A stretch of DNA of 64,000 nucleotides, from positions 186,001 to 250,000 of the forward strand of contig CP087207.1 of NCBI GenBank assembly GCA_020912385.1, given 5' to 3'. The first letter of the stretch is position 1. Every line of letters begins with the position of its first letter. Below the pieces are notes generated by a model, which saw only the letters and a program-made list of their open reading frames with translations, ran no database searches and was not told the DNA's origin. Both the position numbers and the translations under genes were made by a program. The DNA is from Neofusicoccum parvum. Lineage: Eukaryota; Ascomycota; Dothideomycetes; Botryosphaeriales; Botryosphaeriaceae. This document shows, one piece after another, positions 11,752-22,416 of the stretch.

Positions 11752-13199
11752 GGTTGTGTACGATGATGCCAAGAGCAGGGAATACCCAGGTGCCAGCGTT
11801 GGAGGTTATTCTTATTCTTATCGGAGCACGATGGCCTCTGGGAGGGCTGTGCGAAGATCGACCATCGGCTGCGTCGGAGCATGAGGACGAAGCGCCGTAG
11901 ATGGCCTTCAGCCGATGTGTGGCCTTCTGACAGCTCTGACACCACTGCGCCACGCGCACGCGAAACAGTCCGTTTCGATCGATCACGTTGGTTGGTATCA
12001 GATGGCGTTCAGGCTCGGCGTCAAAGGTCCTCGGTATGGTGGGGAGGCACTGTCATGCGAATGGTGAGCTCCTCTCTAGACATCAGATGAAATAGACGCA
12101 GCGACACATCTCGTAGCCCGCGGCAAATCGACGCCTACGCAATCAAGAGATTGCTTGCATCATCTTCTGAACCCTGTTTGCGGGCTGACAGGGCTGAACT
12201 GACATGTTGCTCGAGTGCTGTGATAAGCTCTGGCGATAGTGGTGGTGACGCCCGGGCACATGATGGCGGAGGATCTGCCTCGGCTCGGTTCGACTGATCA
12301 GCCTCCACACTTCCACCTCCGCATTCACATTTAAGCTCGACAGGGATCGCCCATCGTTCTTCCCTGCCCGTGCCCCTTTGCCTGTCTGATCTCTGCAACA
12401 GGTGGCCCCCATGGCGGCGACGCAGGTCCTATCGCCCGCCGGAAGCTTTTCTAGCTCCAACGCCCAGCCAAATCGGCCCTTCGAAACACACCAGGCTCTG
12501 CTCCAAAACAGCTGGTGTGGTTCCAGAGATCGTGAGAAAACCTTGTCGACGAAATGAAGAGGCAGGGCGACCTAATGTTTCCACGCCGCTCGGGCCTCTG
12601 GGGAAACCCCATCGTCACGACACATGTGTGCGGAGCGCACCACTGCCTGCATGCAGCAGCGTTCCTGCGCCGGCAGCGTCCACGCGCGCGGCGATCTCGG
12701 TGCGCCACGGACGGCGGCGATTGCGGTGTAGGGAAGAGTACGCGCATGCCAAATACACGATACGAAGGTTGTTATTCTTGGAGGTAAGCTCGGCATCTCA
12801 TGGAGCTTGGTGCTTCCCGTTGTGGTATCGCGGAGCTTAACCCAATGATCGACGCTCCGAGGCTAGATTAAGCACTCTCCCTTTTCTGGGGTTCCGCTTT
12901 CATCTGATCGTGCGGAGGTGGCTGCTGCCCTGCCACACGGCTGCCGACCACCAGCAGTAGATATTGCCGCTTGCCGCATGTACCATTCCTCCTGCCTTCC
13001 TCAGGACAACCTCATTCTCTTTTGGTGCCAAGAAGACTTTGTCGGACAACCTGCTGGACAAGTCGGCCGACAATCACGACCCTATTACGTTTTCCTCATC
13101 CTTTGCTTTGAGTAGCATTGGCGTTATATGTGTTACGTCTGCTTCTTCAACTACATCGTCGAGAAGTTCCTGGACCTGCCTCCCCAACACACGCTCAAG
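11752..13199. other. Long intergenic region
   Basis: About 1.4 kb between the flavoprotein and the second MFS gene, both on plus. Only short overlapping ORFs without domains occur. Its right part is the presumed promoter of the MFS gene. Confidence 0.6.
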
Positions 13200-15042
13200 A
13201 TGGCCCACAACCACGCCCACAACTTCGCGAGGATGCCGCCACGTCTGTCGGATGAGAAGGAGCCGCATCTCAGCGGCAGCTCGTCTCCCTCCGCCGTCAC
13301 TCTCGAGCGACTCGAGACCGGCATCACCGCCAATGATCGCGCACTCCTCTACAAGGAGGGCCACATGGTCCTGATTCCTGCCCCTTCTGCTGACCCCAAG
13401 GACCCGCTCAACCTACCTCAGTGGAGAAAGGTCCTCGCCATCAGCTCGCTGTGCTTCTTCGGCGCCATGGCTGCAGCTGCGGAACTCATTCTTGGTGCCA
13501 TGCTTCCGGTCTTTGTCCTGGAGTATGCCGGTATGGATCCCAAGATCTTGAAGGTTCTCAGCGAGAACGGCGGTCTGCCAAAGGGCAGCGACCCGCTCTC
13601 GTACTTGGCCGAACTGCCTGGGGCGCCACCTGTCTGGCACGTCTACCTTCTCGGCAGTCTTCCGGTTTTGATGATGGGTGTTGCCAATTTGTTCCTCGTC
13701 CCTCTCGCCATTTCGGTTGGTAGGCGCTCTGTCGTTCTCAGCTGTGGTGTGTTGGCCATTGCCGGATGCATCTGGGCCGGCTTCAGTCAAAGTCTCGGGA
13801 GCCACTTGGGAGCTAGATGCCTTCAGGCGCTCGGAGCTGGTACCGTGGAAAGCTTGCTGCCGTTTGTGGTCCAGGATATGGTCTTCTATCATCAGAGGAA
13901 CACGGCCATCAGTGGTGTCTTTGCTGCCCAGGTCAGTGTTATCCGTACTCTCATCGACCATCAAACATTAAGACTAATGCGCCATCCAGGGTATCATCAT
14001 CATGACTCTCGGCATCGGTGCGCCGTACATCATCATTGACTTGAGTTGGCGCTGGGTCTACTACATCACCGCCATCGCTGCCAGCATCTTCCTGTTCGGA
14101 GTCTTCTTCTTCGTCCCTGAGACTCGCTGGAACCGCACCGAGGCACAGCTGAGTTCGTGTCCCCCTCAACTTATCACATTAATACTTGCTAACACCCACC
14201 CCACAGGAGGCGAAATCCCACCCGAAATCAAGGAAGCCAACCCCGACGTCCTGCGCGTCCCCGTCGACAACACGCGCTACGCGCCGCGCACGCTGCGCTA
14301 CGACCTGGCGCTGTTCCACGGCGACAGCGAGTGGCGGGCGGGCTGGACGGCGTTCCTCGACACGCTCCGCACCTTCTTCTACCCTCACATCTTCTTCATC
14401 ACCATGCTCAACAGCGCCATGATCGCCACCGCCTTCGCAGCCGGCTACACCGCCGCGCCGGCGCTGCTCACCCAGCCCTACTCCTGGCCCTTCGAGCACC
14501 TCGGCTTCTCCCTCTTCGCCATCCTCATCGCCTCCATCGCCGTCTACATCCTCACCGGGCCTCTCGCCGACCTCACCGCCAACTGGGCCGCCCGCAAGCG
14601 CGGCGCGCGCGTGCCCGAAAACCAAGTCCTCAACCTGGTCCTCCCGACGCTGCTCGCGATCGTGGGGGCGGTGCTGTTCGGGCTGGGCGGCAAGCACCCG
14701 GACGTGTACCCGTGGCCGGTGTTCGTGCTGGGGCTGGGGCTGATGGCGTTCGGGTTCCTGGGCGCCAACACCGTCGGCGCCGTCTACGTGCTCGAGTCGT
14801 ACCCGCAGCTGGCCGGCCCCGCCCTCGTCAACATCGCCAGCTTCAGGTGCCTGATCGCGTTCGCGCTGTCGTTCAAGGTCAGCGAGTGGGTTGCTGAGCT
14901 GGGGTACCTCGAGAGCTTTGGCCTTATTTACGCGCCTATCATCGGCGCGTTTGCCCTGCTGATCCCGGTCGTGTATGTGTTTGGCCCTGCGTGGAGGCGG
15001 AGGTGGCCTGGGCCCAGGAGGGGCGGTGGTGGGTTCATGTGA
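13200..15042 (+). CDS. MFS transporter (DHA1-like)
   Basis: Polytopic plasma-membrane transporter of 576 residues. Exons are 13200-13931, 13990-14152 and 14207-15042. A long cytosolic N terminus precedes PKDPLNLPQWRKVLAISSL, a signature of fungal DHA1-type drug/metabolite carriers. TM helices follow from about residue 80. The loop after TM1 is unusually long (about residues 105-145). LSWRWVYYITAI and FVPETRW mark the end of the N-terminal half; a large central loop (about residues 300-360) separates the two six-helix bundles. The start is the first ATG of the open frame with a hydrophilic leader. Substrate cannot be read from the sequence. It converges on the GH1 gene, 452 bp away. Confidence 0.9.
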
Positions 15043-15494
15043 GGTGGGGAGGTGCTGGGTTGGAGCGCGCGGGTGAGCGAGTGTCCTGGACCGAGGGTGG
15101 GGTGGTTGCGTAGAGAATGATTTGGAAGGTGGTTCGAGGTGTAGCAGGGGGGATGCTAGTGGAGCTGTTGAGCCTGTTGGTAGGGGAGACTGGTAAAGTT
15201 TTCCCCCTGCCGCGCCCAAGACTTTTCGATTCAAATTGTGATATATTGAAAGGTCGAACGAGGTTGGGAGATGACGAACAGCGAGCGGTGCAGTTGATCG
15301 CTGAGCGATTTGGCGTCTTTATCTATTCTGGTGTCGTTCCCTCGCGTTGTACAACACGACGATCTTGATGATGATGGGAGTAGAAATGGCAATTCTTGTC
15401 CTTGCTTCCGCTCTGCGCAAAGTGACAGGTCCCATTGCCTCTGCTTCTAATCAAGAGTCATCAACCCACCATGAAAAGACTTCCACACCCCCGC
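15043..15494. other. Convergent intergenic region
   Basis: Shared 3' region of the MFS gene and the GH1 gene. No gene is seen. Confidence 0.6.
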
Positions 15495-17483
15495 CTACTT
15501 CTCCTGATACAACTCAATCATGTTCTTCAGCTCAAAGAAGCTCGCCTTGTAATGCCTCTCCTGCGTCGTCAAATTCACATACTGCAGCCCAAACTTAACG
15601 CCGAACCCGGCCGTCCACTCCAAATTATCAGTAATCGTCCAGGCCAGCACGCCGACGATCTTGACGCCCTCGCTCATCGCCACCAGTAGCGCGGCCAAGT
15701 ACTCCTTGTAGTACGCGACGCGCGCCAGGTCGCTCCGGATGTCGCCGAGCAGCTTCTTCTGGGCCTCGAACGGCTCGGTGAAGCCGAACTCGGAGACGGC
15801 GATGCCGCCGGCGGGCCGCCAGGTGGCGTCGATGTGGCGCATGAACGCCGGGATCCAGTCCGTCGCCTTGTGCAGCCAGGCCGTGTACGGGTCGGCCGCC
15901 GGCCCGATCAGCCAGCCGCCGTCGCCGTCGGCGAGCGTGAACGAGCTGTTGGCGCATGTGGGGAACAGCGGGTGCGAGTAGTTGGAGAGGCAGGCGGAGA
16001 AGCCCGAGTCCGGCTCCATGTAGTACTTGGCTGCGTAGGCGTCGTGCGCGAAGAAGTCGGCGGAGCCGCGGATCGCGGCTTTTTCGGAGGTGGTTAGCGG
16101 CCGGAGGAAGGTGGAGACGTAGTCGTGCAGGTAGGAGGGGTATTCGCCGTCGAGGAAGATGGGCGAGGCGAACCAGCCTTCGTTGAAGTCCCAGGCGCGT
16201 TGGGTGGCGATGGCGTCGGCGGTGGAGTTGGTGCGCGGGGTTTTGTAGTAGCCGTTGTTTTTGAGGGTGATGGGCCCGGTGAGGTTCATGGACTTGGCTA
16301 GGTGGTAGACTTTGCTGTGGGCAAGGAGGACGTGCTGGCCGCAGAAGTAGGGCTGTTGCTTTTGCGGGATGGGAACTTTGCGGAAGTAGTTGTCCGGCAT
16401 TTGAAGAGTGCTGAGTAGCGTCAGAGGGGTTGGGATTGTTGCTGAATGAGGAGAGCGCATACCAAAAGCTGATGGGCTCATTTACAGTAAACCACATGGG
16501 GACCTTGTTGCCGTATCTTTCGAAGATGATTTTGGCATAGTTGACGAAGTCATCGACGATCTGCTCGTTGGTCCAACCACCTGAAGACAGTGAGCCACTG
16601 CGCGGAAGAAGCTGTTGGAGGACAGTACACACCGTATAGATTATAAAGGTAAAGAGGGAGATCCCAGTGGAAGCTACGAAGCATCAGCAAATGCTCAAAG
16701 ATATTCCGAGGAACGCAACTCACAGCGTCACTGCAGGCTTCACGCCGTATTCCAAACACGTGTTGATAACATCCTCATAATGGGCCAGGCCGGCCTCGTT
16801 GATCGGCCCGCGGCCGAAGGGCAGGATCCGAGACCAAGAAATGGAGAAGCTGTAGTAGGGAACACCCATCGCAGCGAGCCTTGCAATATCTGCACAGCGC
16901 CGTGTCAGTACCCGGCGCCAACATGCTGCGGCGGCGTGCATCCACTTACCTTGTTTGTAGAGATAATAGTGGTTGTTGGCGACATCGCCAGTGTCATTCT
17001 GCAGGCTGTTTCCCACGACATTGTGCAGCAGGGCGTCCCAAACAGACGGCGAGCGGCCTTCGTCCTTGACGGCGCCTTCGACCTGGTACGAGGCGCTGGC
17101 AACGCCCCACCAGAAGTCTTTCGGGAAGCTCCACGACTCATTTTTGGTGACGAACGGGCTCTGCGGGCCAGACATCCACGACGGGTAGTGCAGCGGTGGG
17201 GGTGGGATGAGCTCGGAGCTGGGGACGGGGGTGGGAGAGACGGTGGTGTTGACGGAAGCAACGGCCACGGAGCCGATCCAGATGTCCCACAGATCTGCGA
17301 GATGTCAGCCACTGGTTGTAGCTGCTTCGGTAGGACGCCGGAAAGGGACTGACCATCGACAGACATGTCGAAGGAGGTTGTCATGGCTGGATCTGAGCTG
17401 GTGGAGCTGCTTGTCGGCCATACTGGCGTCTGCGCGTACGCGCCCAAGCCATTGAGGAACAAGAACGCGAGAGGGAGCCTCAT
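15495..17483 (-). CDS. Secreted GH1 beta-glycosidase
   Basis: Family 1 retaining glycoside hydrolase (beta-glucosidase-like), 571 residues. Exons are 17483-17354, 17294-16950, 16889-16724, 16673-16633, 16580-16463 and 16410-15495; all phases match. The N terminus MRLPLAFLFLNGLGAYA is a signal peptide, so the enzyme is secreted. GH1 landmarks in order: FPKDFWWGVASASYQVEGA, SISWSRILPFGRG, FHWDLPLYLY, the acid/base TVNEPISFC and the nucleophile region AVSEFGF. The last replaces the common T-E-N-G with S-E-F-G and keeps the catalytic glutamate. TITDNLEW matches the usual W-S-L-x-D-N-x-E-W sugar-binding loop. Several N-glycosylation sequons fit secretion. Role: release of glucose or related sugars from plant glycosides. 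Confidence 0.92.
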
Positions 17484-19087
17484 TCTCGCAGTCAACCGCA
17501 GCCAGAGGCAAGTACTTCCGCAATTGACGTCCGGCTCTCCGTGCGCAGGTACATCGGCTCTTTAAATGTTTTCCGCATGGTGGTTAAAGGTTGGTACGCA
17601 GACAGGTACAAAGCGGGGTGGCCGGCTAAAGAGAAATCGATGTCAGGGCGAGCTGCAGTGGCATGAGAGCTTGCTTCTGTCCCGGGTGTATACCAGCTTC
17701 ATGCCCTCGCTTTTTGCCTGGTGATTGCGGGGTACCTGCCGTCGGGTTTCCGGCGCACAGACGGACGTGAATACTCCGACCAGATGCTGATCGACGGCCG
17801 GTCCGGGATGGCGTGTGGGGAAATCGAGCGGAGGCGGCTTGGCTGCCGATGACGTCATCTGCTCAGCCGGCCAGGAGCTTCTTCAGCGTGAAAGCGAGAG
17901 GCAAGTGCTGCTGCGTGCTAAGCGCTGGCTCGAGTGCGAGGTGGAGGGCTGGCGGGCTGCATGGCGTTTGCTGTGCAATTCTCCGCGCGCCACCGGCTCT
18001 GCTTATAGGACAAGGCTAGGCGGGTGGCTTTGTGGCGTCAGCACTCCCGCCGCCAGGACAAACCTTGTCTTGTATGAGCAGCGAGACGTCTTCAACGACG
18101 GCCACATCGAATATTGGACTGGCGGACGACAGTGCGCATGCTGGTCGCAATATATTGAGCGAATGTGCATGTGCGGGGTAGCAGCACTCCCATGTTGGCA
18201 GCTTGCATCGTGTTTTGCATTTACGACAATCCGTCCTGGTCTGCGCTCCATGTTTCCCGTTCAAGTCGGTATTGCTGCTGTGCTCGTCTGCATCTCGCAG
18301 CAAATCCTTGATTTCCAAGCATCGGGCCAAGTCTTGCTGGAGCTGTCTGCAGCTCGCAGTGACCAATATGCCCTGTATGCCAGTTGTGGAGCGTGATTTG
18401 CTTCTTTCGAGTGAACACATGTGGGACAAGCAGGTCACACTACAACGGGGCCATCCAATCCGACCCCGACATCGGGGCGAAGACAGCCAACGAAGGCTTT
18501 CCAGGCCTGATTCATACCGACTTCATACCCGCAGTTCGTCACCGAGACAAGCCTTGCCTCTCGGAACAGCTGGAACATGTCTCTTTCTGCGATGATCTTG
18601 TAGAACGTACCATGCCCGCCCATCGAACGCCTGCAGCTATTAAAAGGAAATAGCCGGAAATAACGAAAGCCGCTACGTCCAGGACCACGGAGTACTCGGC
18701 AATCTTATATGTACTGTGGACCTAATGCGGGGTCTAAGGAAGTCGCATCTGCAAGTAAGCAGTGACGGCACGCTCAAGCTGCCAGAAAGGTGCGGGGACT
18801 CAGCCTTAACCATGGCCTACGCGGGTTCCGATCAGGGTCCTCCCTGCAACAGACCAAGGAGCTCCTCGCCACTTTCCCAGAATCGGAAGAGAGCACTCAG
18901 CACGACAGACCAACCAGCAGTCGCACATCTCGCGTGTGGCAGCCATCTCACAGGTACATATACGGGAATGCGATGTTCTGCTATCACTGATATACCGCGC
19001 CATCCACCTCCATTTCCCTCCACCTTCCTCCACCCTCACTCCCCCTTCCACCCCCCTCCTCACTCCCAAACCCCCTCTCAAACCACC
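17484..19087. other. Divergent intergenic region
   Basis: About 1.6 kb between the GH1 gene (minus) and the monooxygenase gene (plus), holding both promoters. An open frame at 17815-18396 has no domain and biased composition, so I do not call it. A pyrimidine-rich (C/T) tract at about 19010-19085 directly precedes the monooxygenase ATG. Confidence 0.6.
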
Positions 19088-19716
19088 ATGGCCCCTCCCA
19101 CCCCGCCCTCCCCCCGCGCCACCAACCCCATCCACCACGAACGCCCCCTCCGCATCATCACCGTCGGCGCGGGCGCCGCCGGCCTTCTCGTCGCCTACAA
19201 GCTGCGGCGCTCCTTCGCCCGCATCACGCACACCGTGTACGAGAAGAACGGCGACGTGGCCGGGACCTGGCACGAGAACCGCTACCCGGGCTGCGCGTGC
19301 GACGTGCCGGCGCACGTCTATACCTACAGCTTCGCGCCCAACCCGGCCTTCTCGCGCACGTACGCGTCAGCCGCCGAGATCAAGGCGTACTTCCGCGCCT
19401 TCGCCGACCGGCACGGCCTGGCGCGCGACGTGCGGCTGCGGCGGCGGGTGCGGCGCGCGGCCTGGGACGCGGCGCGGGGGGTGTGGGGGGTCGAGGTCGA
19501 GGACGCGGACGGCGGGGGCGAGGTGCTGCGCGACGAGTGCGAGATCCTGATCGACGCGACGGGCTTCCTGAACGGCTGGGAGTGGCCGGCGGTCGAGGGG
19601 CTGCGCGACTTCCGGGGCGAGCTGATGCACACGGCCGACTGGCCGGCCGGCTTCGACTTCCGCGGGAAGAGGGTTGGATTGATCGGGAACGGGTGAGTGA
19701 GGAAACCAGTCCGACG

Positions 19717-19759
<43 letters not shown>

Positions 19760-20984
19760 CCGCCCCCGTGTCCTCGGGCTGACTGTCGTGGGAACACAGG
19801 TCCTCGGCCATCCAGGTCCTGCCGGCCATCCAGCCGCACGTCGAGAGCGTGACGACCTTCATCCGGTCGCCGACCTACATCGCGCCGCCGATCGGCCCGT
19901 CCGGCCAGCGCGAGTACACGGCCGACGAGAAGCGAGCCTTCGAGACGCAGCCCGGCGCGCTGCTGTCGCACCGGAAGGACATGGAAAACGGCATGAACAG
20001 TCTCTTCGGTGCGTGCCGCCTCCTCCCTCCCCTAAAGTCTGCTCGCTGACCCCGCCGCCCCCTCGCCTCCCAGCCGTCTTCCTCAAAGACAGCCCCGAGC
20101 AGGCCGCCTTCACGCGCGACCTCGCCGCCGACATGCGCGCCAAGCTCGCCGCCAACCCGGCCCTCGCCGCCACCATGATCCCGAGCTGGAGCGCGGGGTG
20201 CCGGCGCTTCACGCCGGGGCCAGGCTACCTGGAAGCGCTGCAGGCGGGCAACGTGCGGGTGCTGACGGGGGCAGCCGGCGACGTGGTGCGCGTCACAGCC
20301 GACGGGGCCACAGGCGCGGACGGGGCCTCGCACGGCTTCGACGCGCTGATCTGCGCGACGGGCTTCGACACGTCGTTCCGGCCGCGCTTCGCCGTGGTCG
20401 GGGCCGGCGGCGCCGACCTGCGCGACGCCTGGGCCGACGACCCGCGCGGCTACCTGGCCGTGGCCGCCGCCGGCTTCCCCAACTACCTCACCCTGTTCGG
20501 CCCCAACAGCCCGACCGGCAACGGGCCCGTGCTGCCCGCCATCGAGGCCCAGGTCGACTACGTGCTGCGCTTCGTCGACCGCGTCCAGACCGAGAACATC
20601 CGCTCGTTTGCGCCGAAGCGCGAGGCGGTCGAGGACTTCAACGACCACCTGGACGCCTTCATGGCGCGCACCGTGTGGAGCGAGGACTGCCGCAGCTGGT
20701 ACAAGAAGCACTCCAAGCACGGTAGGATCACGGGGCTGTGGCCCGGCAGCATGCTGCACTTCCTCGAGGCGATCCGGGAGCCGCGGTGGGACGACTGGGA
20801 GATCGAGTATTGGGGCAACAGGTTTGCGTGGTTGGGGAACGGGTTCAGTCAGCTGGAGGTGGATCCGGATGGGGATCTGAGCTACTACATCAGGGAGGAG
20901 GATGACGGCGAGTTCAGCAGTCGGAGGAAGAGGAGGCAGGCCCTGACCGGGAAGCGCAAGGGGTCGGCGAAGGCCAAGCTGTAG
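19088..20984 (+). CDS. Baeyer-Villiger-type flavin monooxygenase
   Basis: FAD- and NADPH-dependent class B monooxygenase, 574 residues, exons 19088-19692, 19800-20008 and 20074-20984. The FAD fold is ITVGAGAAGLLVAYKL. The Baeyer-Villiger fingerprint FxGxxxHxxxW appears as FRGELMHTADWP, just before the second Rossmann motif (VGLIGNGSSAIQV), which is rebuilt by splicing across intron 1. The third region has DALICATGFDTSF and PNYLTLFGPNSPTGNGP. Such enzymes insert oxygen next to ketones or oxidise heteroatoms. Odd points: intron 1 contains a run of 39 C, and the protein ends in a lysine/arginine-rich tail (RRKRRQ and further basic residues), which could be a nuclear signal or only a charged tail. 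Coding GC is very high in exon 1. Confidence 0.92.
19718..19756 (+). repeat. Poly-C tract of 39 bases
   Basis: Uninterrupted C run, as assembled, inside intron 1 (19693-19799) of the flavin monooxygenase gene. On the minus strand it is poly-G. Its true length is uncertain because such runs are error-prone in sequencing. Confidence 0.9.
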
Positions 20985-21030
20985 ACGGGCAGCGGTGGAT
21001 CATGATATTTCTGTTCGTATCGTCCGCGCT

Positions 21031-22086
21031 CTAGACAAGCTTCGTGATCAGCTTTCCCTTGTTCCAGCCCTCAAACAGCTTCATCCATGTGCTTGGCACT
21101 CCTTTGATATCCGTCTCAACAACCGTCTCATTCTCATCACCTAGAGTGATCTTGCCCTCTTGAGTCGCCTGCACAAGTTCTCCAATGGCGTTCGGAATGT
21201 CCGCCACGTAATCCAGTAGGATGAACCCCCTGATCGTCAAGCGCATGGACAACGCCTCTATCCAGTTCTTCAACACCATCGGCTCTGTGGTATTGTAGGT
21301 CGAGATGGCACCGCACACGGCAATCGTGCCCTCTTTCTTCATACGCGTCAGCATGAGGTCCAGAATCCTGCCGCCCACGTTGTCGAAATACACATCCACA
21401 TAGCCCTCCGTCGCCTTGGCCAGGTCCTCCTCGAACGTAGGGCTCTTGTAGTTCAGACACTCATCCGCCCCCAAGCTCTTGACCCAGTCGCACTTCTCGT
21501 CCGTCCCCGCCAACCCAACCACCCTCTGGCACCCAATCAGCTTCTTCGCAATCTGCACGACCATCGAGCCCGTCGCGCCTCCCGCTCCGGACACCACGAG
21601 CGTGTGCTCCGGCCGCGCGTCCAGGACCTTCTTGACGCCGGACCACGCCGTGAAGCCGGGGGCGCCGAGCGCGCCCAGGAAGTGCGTGACCGCCAGCCCC
21701 GGCACGTCGGCCAGGACCTGGCAGTCGCCGGCGTCGAGGACGACGAGCTCGCTCCACAGCCCGAGGTGCATGGTCATGACGGTCTGGCCGGCCGGCAGCG
21801 CCGGCGCGCGGGACGCCACGACCTCGCCGATGATGCCGGCGCGCATGGGCGAGCCGACCGCGACGCTGGGCACGTAGAAGCGGTCGGGCGCCGCGTGTTC
21901 GTGGATGAAGGCGCGCTGGCCCGGGTCGTTGGAGATGTACTTGACGCGGCAGAGCACCTGGCCGTCCTGGAGTGGAGGCAATTCGGTGGTGATGAGTGTG
22001 AATGTGGATGCTGGGCCGGACAGGATGGGACTCCCGTCAGGCCGGCGGGTAAGAATCCATTGGCGGGTTGAGGTGGGTGATGCCAT
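21031..22086 (-). CDS. NADP-dependent MDR reductase (zinc-free, leukotriene B4 dehydrogenase type)
   Basis: Intronless gene for a 351-residue medium-chain dehydrogenase/reductase. The N-terminal catalytic domain includes VKYISNDPGQRAFI, in the place where this subgroup has Y-x-S-x-D-P. The NADP-binding motif is VVSGAGGATGSMVVQIAKKL (about residues 158-177). VDVYFDNVGGRILD and VCGAISTYN are typical of the prostaglandin/leukotriene and curcumin reductase branch. No structural or catalytic zinc cysteine cluster is seen. These enzymes reduce activated C=C bonds of enones. The start at 22086 is preferred over the longer open frame because upstream residues do not fit the family and a TATA element lies 63 bp upstream. 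Confidence 0.9.
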   Translation of the reverse strand: MASPTSTRQWILTRRPDGSPILSGPASTFTLITTELPPLQDGQVLCRVKYISNDPGQRAFIHEHAAPDRFYVPSVAVGSPMRAGIIGEVVASRAPALPAGQTVMTMHLGLWSELVVLDAGDCQVLADVPGLAVTHFLGALGAPGFTAWSGVKKVLDARPEHTLVVSGAGGATGSMVVQIAKKLIGCQRVVGLAGTDEKCDWVKSLGADECLNYKSPTFEEDLAKATEGYVDVYFDNVGGRILDLMLTRMKKEGTIAVCGAISTYNTTEPMVLKNWIEALSMRLTIRGFILLDYVADIPNAIGELVQATQEGKITLGDENETVVETDIKGVPSTWMKLFEGWNKGKLITKLV

Positions 22087-22148
22087 CTTTTCTGTTGACA
22101 AGGGAATGGAACGTAACAGGGAAACAAGTCGAGGAACGGACGTTCCTC

Positions 22149-22154
22149 TATATA
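22149..22154 (-). promoter_or_regulatory. Putative TATA box of the MDR reductase gene
   Basis: TATATA, 63 bp upstream of the chosen ATG at 22086. Its presence inside the longer open frame supports the shorter protein start. Confidence 0.5.
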
Positions 22155-22416
22155 GGCAAGAACGAAGTTCTGGCCCCAGGGAGATAGAGACGAAAAGGGA
22201 AGTGAAGCCGGACAAGAAATCCTCCGGAGAAAGTCGGGCCTTTTTGTGGACCGGACAAGAACAGAAACAAGCATAGCACGAGCTTGATCATGAGGAGATC
22301 AATGCCAGGATAATTCACATAAGCAGGACAGCAGAAAACATGGAAACGAGCAATCATCTGATTTCTATTGGAACGCAACACTTACATTTTGGAGCGTTAC
22401 GCAAACACTGGCTGCG

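Noticed and set aside
12281..12310. T-loop-like GGTTCGA as part of a tRNA gene
   Set aside because: No matching acceptor stem or D-arm around it. I found no convincing tRNA or rRNA gene in the window, but this was by eye only.
14179..15234. 351-codon minus-strand open frame
   Set aside because: Exact antisense of the third exon of the MFS transporter, with Arg/Glu/Pro-rich translation.
17815..18396. 193-codon open frame between the GH1 and monooxygenase genes
   Set aside because: No domain, cysteine/tryptophan-rich random-looking translation and no splice partners.
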